Source of the DNA: Myroides marinus
Lineage (GTDB): Bacteria > Bacteroidota > Bacteroidia > Flavobacteriales > Flavobacteriaceae
DNA length: 64,000 nucleotides
Assembly (NCBI RefSeq): GCF_900109075.1
Contig: NZ_FNYS01000001.1
Location: forward strand, 62,001 to 126,000
Reading direction: 5' to 3'
The position numbers and the translations under genes were made by a program. Within the stretch, counting starts at the first letter, position 1, and the number at the start of each line of letters is the position of its first letter. The notes beneath the pieces are model-generated. The model was not told the origin of the DNA, did no database searches, and saw only the letters and a list, made by a program, of their open reading frames with translations. Shown piece after piece: positions 51,837-59,750 of the stretch.

Positions 51837-51870
51837 ACAAAAAAGAGAGTTTGCTCACGCAAACTCTCTA
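51837..51870 (-). terminator. Terminator of the SusC-SusD-phosphoesterase operon
   Basis: AGAGAGTTTGC pairs with GCAAACTCTCT around TCAC. The A-rich left flank provides the minus-strand T-run. Confidence 0.88.
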
Positions 51871-51875
51871 AAACA

Positions 51876-53387
51876 TTATAAACTATATAATTCACTATAA
51901 ACTCTCCCAAACCTATCTATCACTTCCACAGTAATAGACTTAGCAGTCTTAGAAGGTTTAAATAAAAACATATGATCTGTAAGTTCTGGTTCTACCCACT
52001 TACGTTTCTCTGGTAACTTTGGTCCCTCATGTAGCTTAATGCTCAATGGATCCTTAGCTGTCACACGTACCAGCTCCCCTTTTCGTACTCCATCTTCATA
52101 CCAATAGGCCTGCCACTGTGTGTCCCAATTCCAGATATTCACACTCCAATTATCTTTAAAGTCAGGATGCTCTCCTACTCTATATGTTCTAAACTGTACA
52201 TCCTTACTCAATCCAGTACCTTTATAATACCATTCTAACTGAGCCCCCTTAGCTGTATATACTCCATAACCACCAGGTGTTCCATCAAAACAGATTGGAC
52301 CACTCCACCACGCTCCACAAACTGTACCATGACAATGCTCTATCAAGGAATCATTCAGTACAATAGTCTCATTAAAATGAGTATGACCTGACATTAAATG
52401 TGCATTATACCCTTCTAATATTTTATATAAGTGTTCTCTATTATTAACCATAGCTCCTAACGAAGAACTCTTAGGATTGCGTTCAAAATACCCTGTATAA
52501 GACGGAATATGTTGTGATACCACTACTGTAGATCCCTTAGGTACATTAGCTAAGTCTTTCTCTAGCCAAGCTAATTGTTCTTCTGTTAAGTACCCTATAT
52601 ACTCCTTTCCTTTACCAATAAAGAATACATCGTCTAGCACTACATAGTGAATCTCACCTCTATTAAACGAATAGTACTGCGGTCCGTACATAGCATTAAA
52701 TGTAAAGTGTGTCTTCTCATCACTGCGTTGACCTAAATCTGCATCGTGGTTACCAAAAACTTGAAAGAATGGTATAGATAGATTCTTCACTGCTTGGTTA
52801 TACTTCTCAAACAATTCGTGCTTATCCCAAATCAAATCTCCACACCCAATACCAAACACATTAGTACTACCTAGTGACTTTATAGTACCTAACATATCAG
52901 GAACACTCTCTGACAAGAGCTGCTCTGCCTCTTCTATTTTCTGGATTTGAGGATCTGCTAAGACTAAAAAGTGATGAGTATGATCTGACTCTTGTAAAGG
53001 TTTCAATACAAACTCTACTTTATTAGTAGCTTTATTCTTATCAATACGGTAGAAGAAATCTGCTGAACCGTTAGACAACTGTTTAATCTCATATCCTGAA
53101 GGAATAGATATAAACACAAAGTCGCGTTGATTATGGGATACAATACTAAAATATCCATTAGCATCAGTCAGCACTACTTGTTGTCCATCAGATATACTTA
53201 CTCTAGCTATACCTTTACCATTAGAGATCACTCTACCTTCTACTTTAATAGGCTTAAAAATGTTATCTCCTCCAGATACATAAATCAACTCCTCTTGGCC
53301 AGAACTTGCAAAGCTATTCATCGAAACCAATGAGGTAGCACCTGCTGTCAAAGCTATATTCTTAATAAAATTACGTCTCGAACTCAT
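51876..53387 (-). CDS. Tat-exported calcineurin-like phosphoesterase
   Basis: 503 residues. The N terminus MSSRRNFIKNIALTAGATSL is a twin-arginine signal (S-R-R-N-F-I-K). Residues about 45-130 form an Ig-like N-terminal domain (GRVISNGKGIARVSISDG). The metallophosphoesterase domain follows: VLADPQIQ, GIGCGDLIWD, VFGNHDADLG, VVSQHIPSY and MSGHTHFNET are the metal-binding motifs, with the first D-x-H changed to D-x-Q. A C-terminal beta domain closes the protein. It is 15 bp after the SusD gene, so an operon with the transporter. The phosphoester substrate is probably what the SusC/SusD pair imports or releases. Confidence 0.9.
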   Translation of the reverse strand: MSSRRNFIKNIALTAGATSLVSMNSFASSGQEELIYVSGGDNIFKPIKVEGRVISNGKGIARVSISDGQQVVLTDANGYFSIVSHNQRDFVFISIPSGYEIKQLSNGSADFFYRIDKNKATNKVEFVLKPLQESDHTHHFLVLADPQIQKIEEAEQLLSESVPDMLGTIKSLGSTNVFGIGCGDLIWDKHELFEKYNQAVKNLSIPFFQVFGNHDADLGQRSDEKTHFTFNAMYGPQYYSFNRGEIHYVVLDDVFFIGKGKEYIGYLTEEQLAWLEKDLANVPKGSTVVVSQHIPSYTGYFERNPKSSSLGAMVNNREHLYKILEGYNAHLMSGHTHFNETIVLNDSLIEHCHGTVCGAWWSGPICFDGTPGGYGVYTAKGAQLEWYYKGTGLSKDVQFRTYRVGEHPDFKDNWSVNIWNWDTQWQAYWYEDGVRKGELVRVTAKDPLSIKLHEGPKLPEKRKWVEPELTDHMFLFKPSKTAKSITVEVIDRFGRVYSELYSL

Positions 53388-53402
53388 AGAATGTTTATCT
53401 GA

Positions 53403-54851
53403 TTAGTTTTGCCACCACATCTTATAATTAATATTATCTCCTCCCATCTGAGAGATAATCTTCTGATAGTTATCTTTATTCTGTGTACGAATAGAAATAG
53501 GATAAGGAAAACGATTAGGCATTTTACCTTCATTAAGCATTGATTTAGTCTTAGGCAACACAGGATATCCTGTTCGCTTATACTCAAACCACTGTTGATA
53601 ATCGGTCATATATAAAGCGTAATACTTCTGTAACATAATACGTTCTAACGTCCCATTATACTTAGTGCTTTCTAAATCAAAATAAGTAGAAGGCATCTCT
53701 AATCCTTTAGATGTAATCGCTACTTTGACAGCTTCTTTATACAATGCCTCTGCATTAGGTAAGTATCCCTTCTGTGCTAACTCTGCTTTTATAAAAAGTA
53801 CTTCTGCATAGGTTAAAACAGGTGCTTCAGTAGGGTTAGCTGCCATAATATTATTCAAAGTAGATGCTTCATAATCAAACTGTGAATCTGGTCCATCATA
53901 AGCACTAATAATACCTTTATATCCTATCATCACCTTATTTTTACCCTCAACTCTGTATGCTTCTGTAGCATATAATGGTAAACGAGGATCTTTAAAATCA
54001 TTTAGGTTATCTAAAAAGAAAGAGGCCATCTTACGACTTAATGTGAAATCTTGGAGACGACTCCATGGAGAGATATTAGGTGTTACTCCTGTAATTTTAA
54101 GGTTAGCTTGAGACTTTAGATTATCTATGATCGGATATTTCACAGGATCATTAATAATAGCTAACATTCTCTGATATGAGTTTTTCTCAGTCTTATTCGA
54201 TATTCTCAGCAATAGACGCAAATGTAAACTGTTAGTAAACTTTTGCCAATCTTGCCAATACGTCATCGCATCCGTATATAGTATATCAGGATTAAACGTC
54301 ATCTTACGCTTAACATCATAAAGCGAATTCGCCTTCTCTAAGTCTGCTAATAAACTATCGTATATCTTCTCCTGATTATCAAACTCAGGGTATAACAATT
54401 TCTCTCCTCCCTTAGAAGCATCAAAATAAGGAACAGCACCGAATACATCTGTAAGGTTAGCAGTAATCCATACCTTAAGTGTTATAGCTATCGCTTCATA
54501 GTTTGCCTCTTTTGATTTGATAGCCTCAGCTTCCATATCCTTCGCATTCTTCATCCATCTATAGTACGCATTCCATGATGATGCACCTACATCATCACTA
54601 AGATCATAACGCTGTAAACCTGGTACAGAGCTAGGATATACTACTATATCTTGCATTAAGTGGTTATTATGAGACCAGCTTCTATACATATTATGACTCC
54701 CTACTTCATATATAATAGGATTTAACAATGTAGTTGGGCTTATTTGTTGTAACCTATTTGGGTCAATATTAGTCTCTTCAAAATCTGAAGTACAACTAGC
54801 TACTAATAATGCTGTAGTAGCTATACCAAAAAATATATGTTTAATTTTCAT
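53403..54851 (-). CDS. SusD/RagB-like outer-membrane lipoprotein
   Basis: 482 residues. Lipoprotein signal ...ALLVASCTSDFEE with Ser-Asp after Cys-Thr, so surface exposed. The SusD_2-type fold is shown by NIDPNRLQQISP at the start, the helical TPR-like part (WNAYYRWMKNAKDMEAEA), and NNIMAANPTEAPVLTYAEVLFIKAELAQKG in the C-terminal half. SusD proteins cap the SusC channel and bind the ligand, often oligosaccharides, but also peptides, phosphate esters or siderophores. It lies 18 bp after the SusC gene. Confidence 0.93.
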   Translation of the reverse strand: MKIKHIFFGIATTALLVASCTSDFEETNIDPNRLQQISPTTLLNPIIYEVGSHNMYRSWSHNNHLMQDIVVYPSSVPGLQRYDLSDDVGASSWNAYYRWMKNAKDMEAEAIKSKEANYEAIAITLKVWITANLTDVFGAVPYFDASKGGEKLLYPEFDNQEKIYDSLLADLEKANSLYDVKRKMTFNPDILYTDAMTYWQDWQKFTNSLHLRLLLRISNKTEKNSYQRMLAIINDPVKYPIIDNLKSQANLKITGVTPNISPWSRLQDFTLSRKMASFFLDNLNDFKDPRLPLYATEAYRVEGKNKVMIGYKGIISAYDGPDSQFDYEASTLNNIMAANPTEAPVLTYAEVLFIKAELAQKGYLPNAEALYKEAVKVAITSKGLEMPSTYFDLESTKYNGTLERIMLQKYYALYMTDYQQWFEYKRTGYPVLPKTKSMLNEGKMPNRFPYPISIRTQNKDNYQKIISQMGGDNINYKMWWQN

Positions 54852-54869
54852 TTGTTCAATTCTTAAATA

Positions 54870-57800
54870 TTAGATTTCAAGTTTGATATTAAATCCATAA
54901 GTAGCAGGAGAAGGCATCTGCCCCATCTCTACTCCTGGCATCATACTCCCACCATTAAGTGCTGCTGTCTCTGGATCAAACATTGGGAAGTCTGATATCA
55001 TAGCTAAGTTCCTACCATAGACAGATACACTTAGCTTCTTAAGTCTCATACGCTTTAATACTTCTTTAGAGAAACTATACTCTAAGCTCACTTCTCTTAA
55101 CTTAATATAAGATGCATCAAATGTATTAGACTCTAGATTAGCACGTCTATAATACTCTCCGTAGTACTCTGCAGGATTAACTTTAGTAGTGTTAGGAGAG
55201 AATGTACCATCTCCATTGCGTACTACACCATCTCCGATGATATATCCTTCTTCACGTCCTGCTAATGTGTGTTTAAGTTTCCCTTGTTCACTCATTTTAT
55301 GGTGAGACTGAGAATATACTTTACCTCCGTACTGACCATCTAAAGTAAAGCTGAATCTAAAACCTTTATATTTAAATGTATTCGTCCATCCCATCGTCCA
55401 ATCAGCGTAAGCACTTCCGATATACTCAATTTCTTTAGACTGTTCAGGTAACCCTTTAGCTGTATACACTATTTGTCCTTGATCGTTTCTAACAAACTTA
55501 TATCCGTATAAGTCCCCTGTAGTTCCCCCTACTTTACCAATAATAGAAGCTGTACCAGACTCTGCTAATACTTGTTGATCACCACCGTCAAAACCTTCAG
55601 CTAGACTTAAGATTTTGTTTTTATTCTTTGCCCAGTTTACAGAGGTATTCCAAGAAAAGTTTTGTGTCTTAACAGGTGTAGCATTCAATGTTAGTTCTAT
55701 CCCTCTATTTCTTACATCTCCTCCATTAATAACTGCCTTACTATAACCTGTTACATAATTAAGAGGAACCGTGATAATTTGATTCTTTGTATTAGTTTCG
55801 TATACAGTTACGTCAAATCCTAATCTATTTTTAAACATCTTGTGTTCATATCCAAACTCAATAGATTTAGTTATCTCTGGTTTTAATTCAGCATTATGAA
55901 GAGTAGTAGGTGAAGTAGCAGAACTAGCAAAAGCACTATTAGAATAATACTGTAAAGTCTGATAAGGTCTAGTACCATTACCTACTTCGGCAACTGATAT
56001 TCTTAACTTAGAATAGTCAATAACTGCTGGCATTCTAAAAATATCGTTTAAGATAAAACTAGCATTTAATGAAGGATAAAGGAATGACCAGTTCTCCTTA
56101 GGAAGTGTACTTGACCAGTCATTTCTAATGGTCGCATCTAAGAAGATCATATTCTTATAACCAAATGACGCCATACCATAGATAGAGTTTACTTTATAGT
56201 TATCATCTGCTATGGTAGTAATAGGCTGATTAATACCATTAGCTAACATATATATCCCTGGTGTAACAAGACCATCTACATAAGCTGATACACTGTGATA
56301 TTTAGAGTCTAACATATTCCCCCCGATAGAGGCACTGTATGTAAATATATCAGAATCTTTCTCTGTATAAGTAAGTAAGAAATCAGTATTGATCTCTTGG
56401 AAGTTTATTTGTTGAGTTTTGAAGTATCCTTTACCAAATTTAGTGGTACTATAAGGTCTTCTCTGTTCGCGTTTATCATTACGTGAGTTTAATGCCCCGC
56501 GAATCATTAATTTTAATTTTGGTGTAAAAGTAATATCAGTCGATAAGCTTCCTGTTATAGTGTTAGTGTTAACTGGGTTTGTGGTTTCATAAGCGATTAG
56601 ATAAGGATTCTCTATATAAGAACTAAAAGGATGTATCTGATCTACTTGGTAATAATCCTTCTTCCAAATAGGTTTATACCAATTTAGGTCAACGTTTGGG
56701 TTCTGAAAAATCATAAAGTACGATATAGTATGATTACCATATCCTGTTCCTGGTAAGTTATCACTCTGTCTGTTAGTATAACTAATATTAGCATTAGCTG
56801 TTACAGATTTAGATATCTCGTATTTAGCTTTAGTCGATATAGTAGTTCTATCAAAACCAGTATTTGGCATTATCCATTCGTTCTTAGAATGTGTAACAGT
56901 CGTTCTAATATCCCCTTTATCATTTCCACCTGATAAACCTAAGGTGTTGGTAGTAGTAACACCTGTTCTCCAGAAGTCTTTTATATTGTTTTCATAAGGT
57001 CTCCACAGTGTACGTTCTGCTCCTTGCGTTTCCGTATTTGGATCATATTGAAAATAGTACTGCCCATCAAACTTAGGTCCAAAAGCACTACTAGTACTTC
57101 CTGTATTAGCACCATCCTCAGATAATCCATAAGAATAATAAGGATCACCAGCTTTATTAAAACTCTTACCAGATCCTTGTCCATACTCATACTGATAATC
57201 AGGCCAACGTTGTATAACATCAAAACTAACATCAGAGTTAAACGTTATTCCTAATCCTTTGTCCTTTTTACCAGACTTAGTTGTGATCATCAACACTCCG
57301 TTACTCGCTCTAGAACCATATAATGCCGCAGCACCAGGTCCTTTTAATACCGAAATACTTTCTATATCATCTGGATTAATATCTGCTATACCATTACCAT
57401 AGTCAACAGGAGCATCTGTACCAATATAGGCATCACTAGCTCCACTACTCCACAAAGTACTATTGACAATAACACCGTCCACTACAACTAAAGCTCCGTT
57501 AGCATCAGCATTCAATGAACGATCACCACGTAGCTTAAGCTGAGTTGAATTCATTGGTCCAGAATTAGCAGAAGTCATAGTCATACCTGCTACCTTTCCT
57601 TTTAAAGCATCTGACCACGTATTAGATCTAGTATTATCTAATTGTTCACTACTAATAGTTTGTTGTGAAAAACCTAGTTGTTTTTCTTCACGTTTAATAC
57701 CTAGAGCTGTTACAACTACTTCATTAAGCATATCAGCAGACTCTGCTAATGTTATATCTACTACTGCTCCCTTTTGTACTTTAACTCTCTTGTCTTCAAA

Positions 57801-58118
57801 ACCTACAAAAGACACAATTATATCTCCAGTGAGAAATGTATCTGGTACTGATAATGTAAAATGACCATCTAAATCTGTTGATGTTATAGCCTTTGCTCCT
57901 GCCAATTGTACTACTGCACCCGGCAATGGTAAACCTAAATTATCAATTACCTTTCCTTTTACTATTGAACCATTGTTAACCTCATATGAGTAAGTAGTAT
58001 ATCTACTTTCTACAACCTTAGTAGTTGTATTAGATGCAAATAGAGAATTTGATTGTAAAAGAAACATGCTTCCTATAATCAAACAAACTTGATGACAATT
58101 ACGTCTTACTTTTTTCAT
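54870..58118 (-). CDS. SusC/RagA-like TonB-dependent outer-membrane transporter
   Basis: 1082 residues from the ATG at 58118 (MKKVRRNCHQVCLIIGSM); a TTG 18 codons earlier is rejected. After the signal peptide comes a carboxypeptidase-regulatory-like domain (GKVIDNLGLPLPGAVVQLAG), then the Bacteroidota linker LNEVVVTALGIKREEKQLGF, the plug (TRSNTWSDALKGKVAGMTM; SVLKGPGAAALYGSRASNG) and a 22-strand barrel ending in an aromatic/charged strand (PATYGFNIKLEI). It imports large ligands with TonB energy. Only a SusD and a Tat phosphoesterase are linked, with no glycoside hydrolase, so the substrate is more likely a phosphorylated or metal-linked compound than a plain polysaccharide. Confidence 0.95.
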   Translation of the reverse strand: MKKVRRNCHQVCLIIGSMFLLQSNSLFASNTTTKVVESRYTTYSYEVNNGSIVKGKVIDNLGLPLPGAVVQLAGAKAITSTDLDGHFTLSVPDTFLTGDIIVSFVGFEDKRVKVQKGAVVDITLAESADMLNEVVVTALGIKREEKQLGFSQQTISSEQLDNTRSNTWSDALKGKVAGMTMTSANSGPMNSTQLKLRGDRSLNADANGALVVVDGVIVNSTLWSSGASDAYIGTDAPVDYGNGIADINPDDIESISVLKGPGAAALYGSRASNGVLMITTKSGKKDKGLGITFNSDVSFDVIQRWPDYQYEYGQGSGKSFNKAGDPYYSYGLSEDGANTGSTSSAFGPKFDGQYYFQYDPNTETQGAERTLWRPYENNIKDFWRTGVTTTNTLGLSGGNDKGDIRTTVTHSKNEWIMPNTGFDRTTISTKAKYEISKSVTANANISYTNRQSDNLPGTGYGNHTISYFMIFQNPNVDLNWYKPIWKKDYYQVDQIHPFSSYIENPYLIAYETTNPVNTNTITGSLSTDITFTPKLKLMIRGALNSRNDKREQRRPYSTTKFGKGYFKTQQINFQEINTDFLLTYTEKDSDIFTYSASIGGNMLDSKYHSVSAYVDGLVTPGIYMLANGINQPITTIADDNYKVNSIYGMASFGYKNMIFLDATIRNDWSSTLPKENWSFLYPSLNASFILNDIFRMPAVIDYSKLRISVAEVGNGTRPYQTLQYYSNSAFASSATSPTTLHNAELKPEITKSIEFGYEHKMFKNRLGFDVTVYETNTKNQIITVPLNYVTGYSKAVINGGDVRNRGIELTLNATPVKTQNFSWNTSVNWAKNKNKILSLAEGFDGGDQQVLAESGTASIIGKVGGTTGDLYGYKFVRNDQGQIVYTAKGLPEQSKEIEYIGSAYADWTMGWTNTFKYKGFRFSFTLDGQYGGKVYSQSHHKMSEQGKLKHTLAGREEGYIIGDGVVRNGDGTFSPNTTKVNPAEYYGEYYRRANLESNTFDASYIKLREVSLEYSFSKEVLKRMRLKKLSVSVYGRNLAMISDFPMFDPETAALNGGSMMPGVEMGQMPSPATYGFNIKLEI

Positions 58119-58272
58119 TACTATATATTGTGCTGTTACAGTATTAAATACCCCTATATAATACTGGTACAAATGAATAGAATGTCACAAGTAGTCACAA
58201 CAAAAAGCTGTTACCAAACAGTTAAGACACATTATATAATTGTAAACAAAAAATAATAGTTATTATTCTTTT

Positions 58273-58290
58273 TTAGTTTAGTCTAAATAA
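58273..58290. promoter_or_regulatory. DtxR/IdeR-like palindrome upstream of sodB
   Basis: TTAGTTTAGTCTAAATAA, with core palindrome TTTAG-T-CTAAA. The left part TTAGnTTAG and the right CTAA match 12 or so positions of the DtxR consensus from Actinobacteria (TTAGGTTAGSCTAACCTAA). It lies 37 bp before the sodB ATG and about 155 bp before the SusC start. A second, looser TTTAG...TCTAA pair follows at 58294-58309. It could be an iron- or manganese-responsive operator. Confidence 0.45.
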
Positions 58291-58326
58291 TTAATTTAGC
58301 CTCGTCTAATTTTTAAAACTAAAACA

Positions 58327-58920
58327 ATGAAATTCAAACTACCTGATTTAGCATATGATAAAAAATCTTTCAATACATTCATTTCAGAAGAGGGATTCAA
58401 CTATCACTATGGAAAGCATCATCAGACTTATGTTAACAACCTTAACAGTTTAGTAACAAACACGAAATGGGATAACTTATGTTTAGAAAACATTATCACA
58501 GACTCTATTAAAGAAGGTGAAGTAGCTCTATTTAATAATGCAGCACAACATTATAATCACAGTTTTTTCTGGAATTCTATAACTCCTAATCAAGGAAGTC
58601 TACCAAGTGAACAACTACTAGAACTTATAGGAAAATCATACGGCACCTTAGACAACTTCAAACAACAGTTTACACAAACTGCTACTAAACTTTTTGGCAG
58701 TGGTTGGGTTTGGTTAACACTAAATCAAGATAATGAACTAGAACTAATGAGTTTAAAAGATGCTGATACACCGATAGTTCATGGGCATAAACCCTTATTA
58801 ACTTTAGATGTTTGGGAACATGCTTACTATATAGATCATCGAAATGCAAGACCTACATTCATTCAAGAGTTTTGGAACTTTATCAACTGGGAATTTGTAA
58901 ATAAAAATCTAAAGCAATGA
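58327..58920 (+). CDS. sodB: Superoxide dismutase, Fe/Mn family (Fe-type signature)
   Basis: 197 residues, cytosolic. Metal ligands can be placed at His27 (FNYHYGKHHQTYV), His78 (AAQHYNHSFFW), Asp161 and His165 (DVWEHAYYID). Gln74 in AAQHYNH is at the position typical of Fe-type enzymes; Mn-type enzymes carry the Gln elsewhere (GGHxNH). It converts superoxide to oxygen and peroxide. The last codon overlaps the start of the next gene as ATGA, so expression is coupled to an uncharacterised helical protein. A candidate DtxR-like operator lies in the promoter region. Confidence 0.95.
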   Translation: MKFKLPDLAYDKKSFNTFISEEGFNYHYGKHHQTYVNNLNSLVTNTKWDNLCLENIITDSIKEGEVALFNNAAQHYNHSFFWNSITPNQGSLPSEQLLELIGKSYGTLDNFKQQFTQTATKLFGSGWVWLTLNQDNELELMSLKDADTPIVHGHKPLLTLDVWEHAYYIDHRNARPTFIQEFWNFINWEFVNKNLKQ

Positions 58921-59279
58921 GTATAGAGTGCATTAGACATATTGAAAATAGTTGCGAAATAAAACAACGACTTGCCTTAGAACAAGAGTCACAAAACAAC
59001 TATACCGTAGCCATCAACTATTACCTAGAAGCATTAGGCCGCATAGAACTACTGTGTTCTTCATATAACGCATATATCGAATTAGGACCATCTCTGTATA
59101 TACAATACATAGAAACTTCACTTAAACTAGCTAAGCTGTACAAAAAAGAAGATCACTATGACAAATACCATGCAGTAATTCATAAAATCAAAAGTTTTAT
59201 TATAAATCTTAAGAGCACCTTAAATAACAATAAAACCATACTAAATCAACTTAACTCGATAACTGAAAAAATAAACTAA
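58917..59279 (+). CDS. Small helical TPR-like protein coupled to sodB
   Basis: 120 residues, cytosolic, nearly all helix: EIKQRLALEQESQNNYTVAINYYLEALGRIELL, then YIQYIETSLKLAKLYKKEDHYDKYHAVIHKIKSFIIN. The A-x-x-Y-Y-x-x-A-L and A-K-L-Y-x-x-E-x-x-Y patterns resemble two degenerate TPR hairpins or an MIT-like three-helix bundle. It starts within the sodB stop codon (ATGA overlap). The function is unknown; the tight coupling suggests it assists or follows the dismutase in one response. Confidence 0.72.
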   Translation: MSIECIRHIENSCEIKQRLALEQESQNNYTVAINYYLEALGRIELLCSSYNAYIELGPSLYIQYIETSLKLAKLYKKEDHYDKYHAVIHKIKSFIINLKSTLNNNKTILNQLNSITEKIN

Positions 59280-59305
59280 CACTACTTAGTGCACTTTAAA
59301 ATAAA

Positions 59306-59372
59306 AAAGGAGGTTAGTTCGTAATTTAGTAAAGCCATAATTCTAATAGAACAATATATCATAACCTCCTTT
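59306..59372. other. Long-loop inverted repeat after the sodB operon
   Basis: AAAGGAGGTTA (59306-59316) pairs perfectly with TAACCTCCTTT (59362-59372) across a 45-nt loop. The left arm holds an AGGAGG word with no start codon at the proper distance. It sits between the operon end and the next terminator. Possibly a weak terminator or a small structured RNA. Confidence 0.35.
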
Positions 59373-59376
59373 AAAC

Positions 59377-59407
59377 AAAAAAGGTCTACATTTCTGTAGA
59401 CCTTTTT
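59377..59407. terminator. Bidirectional terminator
   Basis: AAAAAGGTCTACA pairs with TGTAGACCTTTTT around TTTC. It separates convergent transcripts, ending the DUF3467/rpoC unit on the minus strand. Confidence 0.88.
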
Positions 59408-59437
59408 CTTTGTCGTAAATCGACTGTATCTTTTGAT

Positions 59438-59746
59438 TTAAGCTTCGCCTTTAGTTCCGAACTTAATAGCTGATAACTCATTAGAACTATCTGCATCAAT
59501 AATTTGTCCATAACTATTTTCATAGCGTTGAACATTCTCTTGTAAAGCATTTAATAATCTCTTCGCATGTTGAGGCGTCAAAATAATTCTAGACTTTACT
59601 CTTCCTTTAGGCATACCAGGCATAACTTTAACAAAATCAACCACAAACTCCGTATTAGAGTGATTGATAATAGCCAAATTAGAAAAAATTCCTTCAGCTG
59701 TTGTCTCGTCTAATTCTAGACCGAATTGATCTTGTTCTGTATCCAT
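59438..59746 (-). CDS. DUF3467 protein
   Basis: 102 residues, cytosolic. One DUF3467 domain: LELDETTAEGIFSNLAIINHSNTEFVVDFVKVMPGMPKGRVKSRIILTPQHAKRLLNAL is the full-length pattern. Its place directly after rpoC, 4 bp from its stop, is common in Flavobacteria, and suggests cotranscription with RNA polymerase. The function is not known. Confidence 0.92.
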   Translation of the reverse strand: MDTEQDQFGLELDETTAEGIFSNLAIINHSNTEFVVDFVKVMPGMPKGRVKSRIILTPQHAKRLLNALQENVQRYENSYGQIIDADSSNELSAIKFGTKGEA

Positions 59747-59750
59747 AGTA

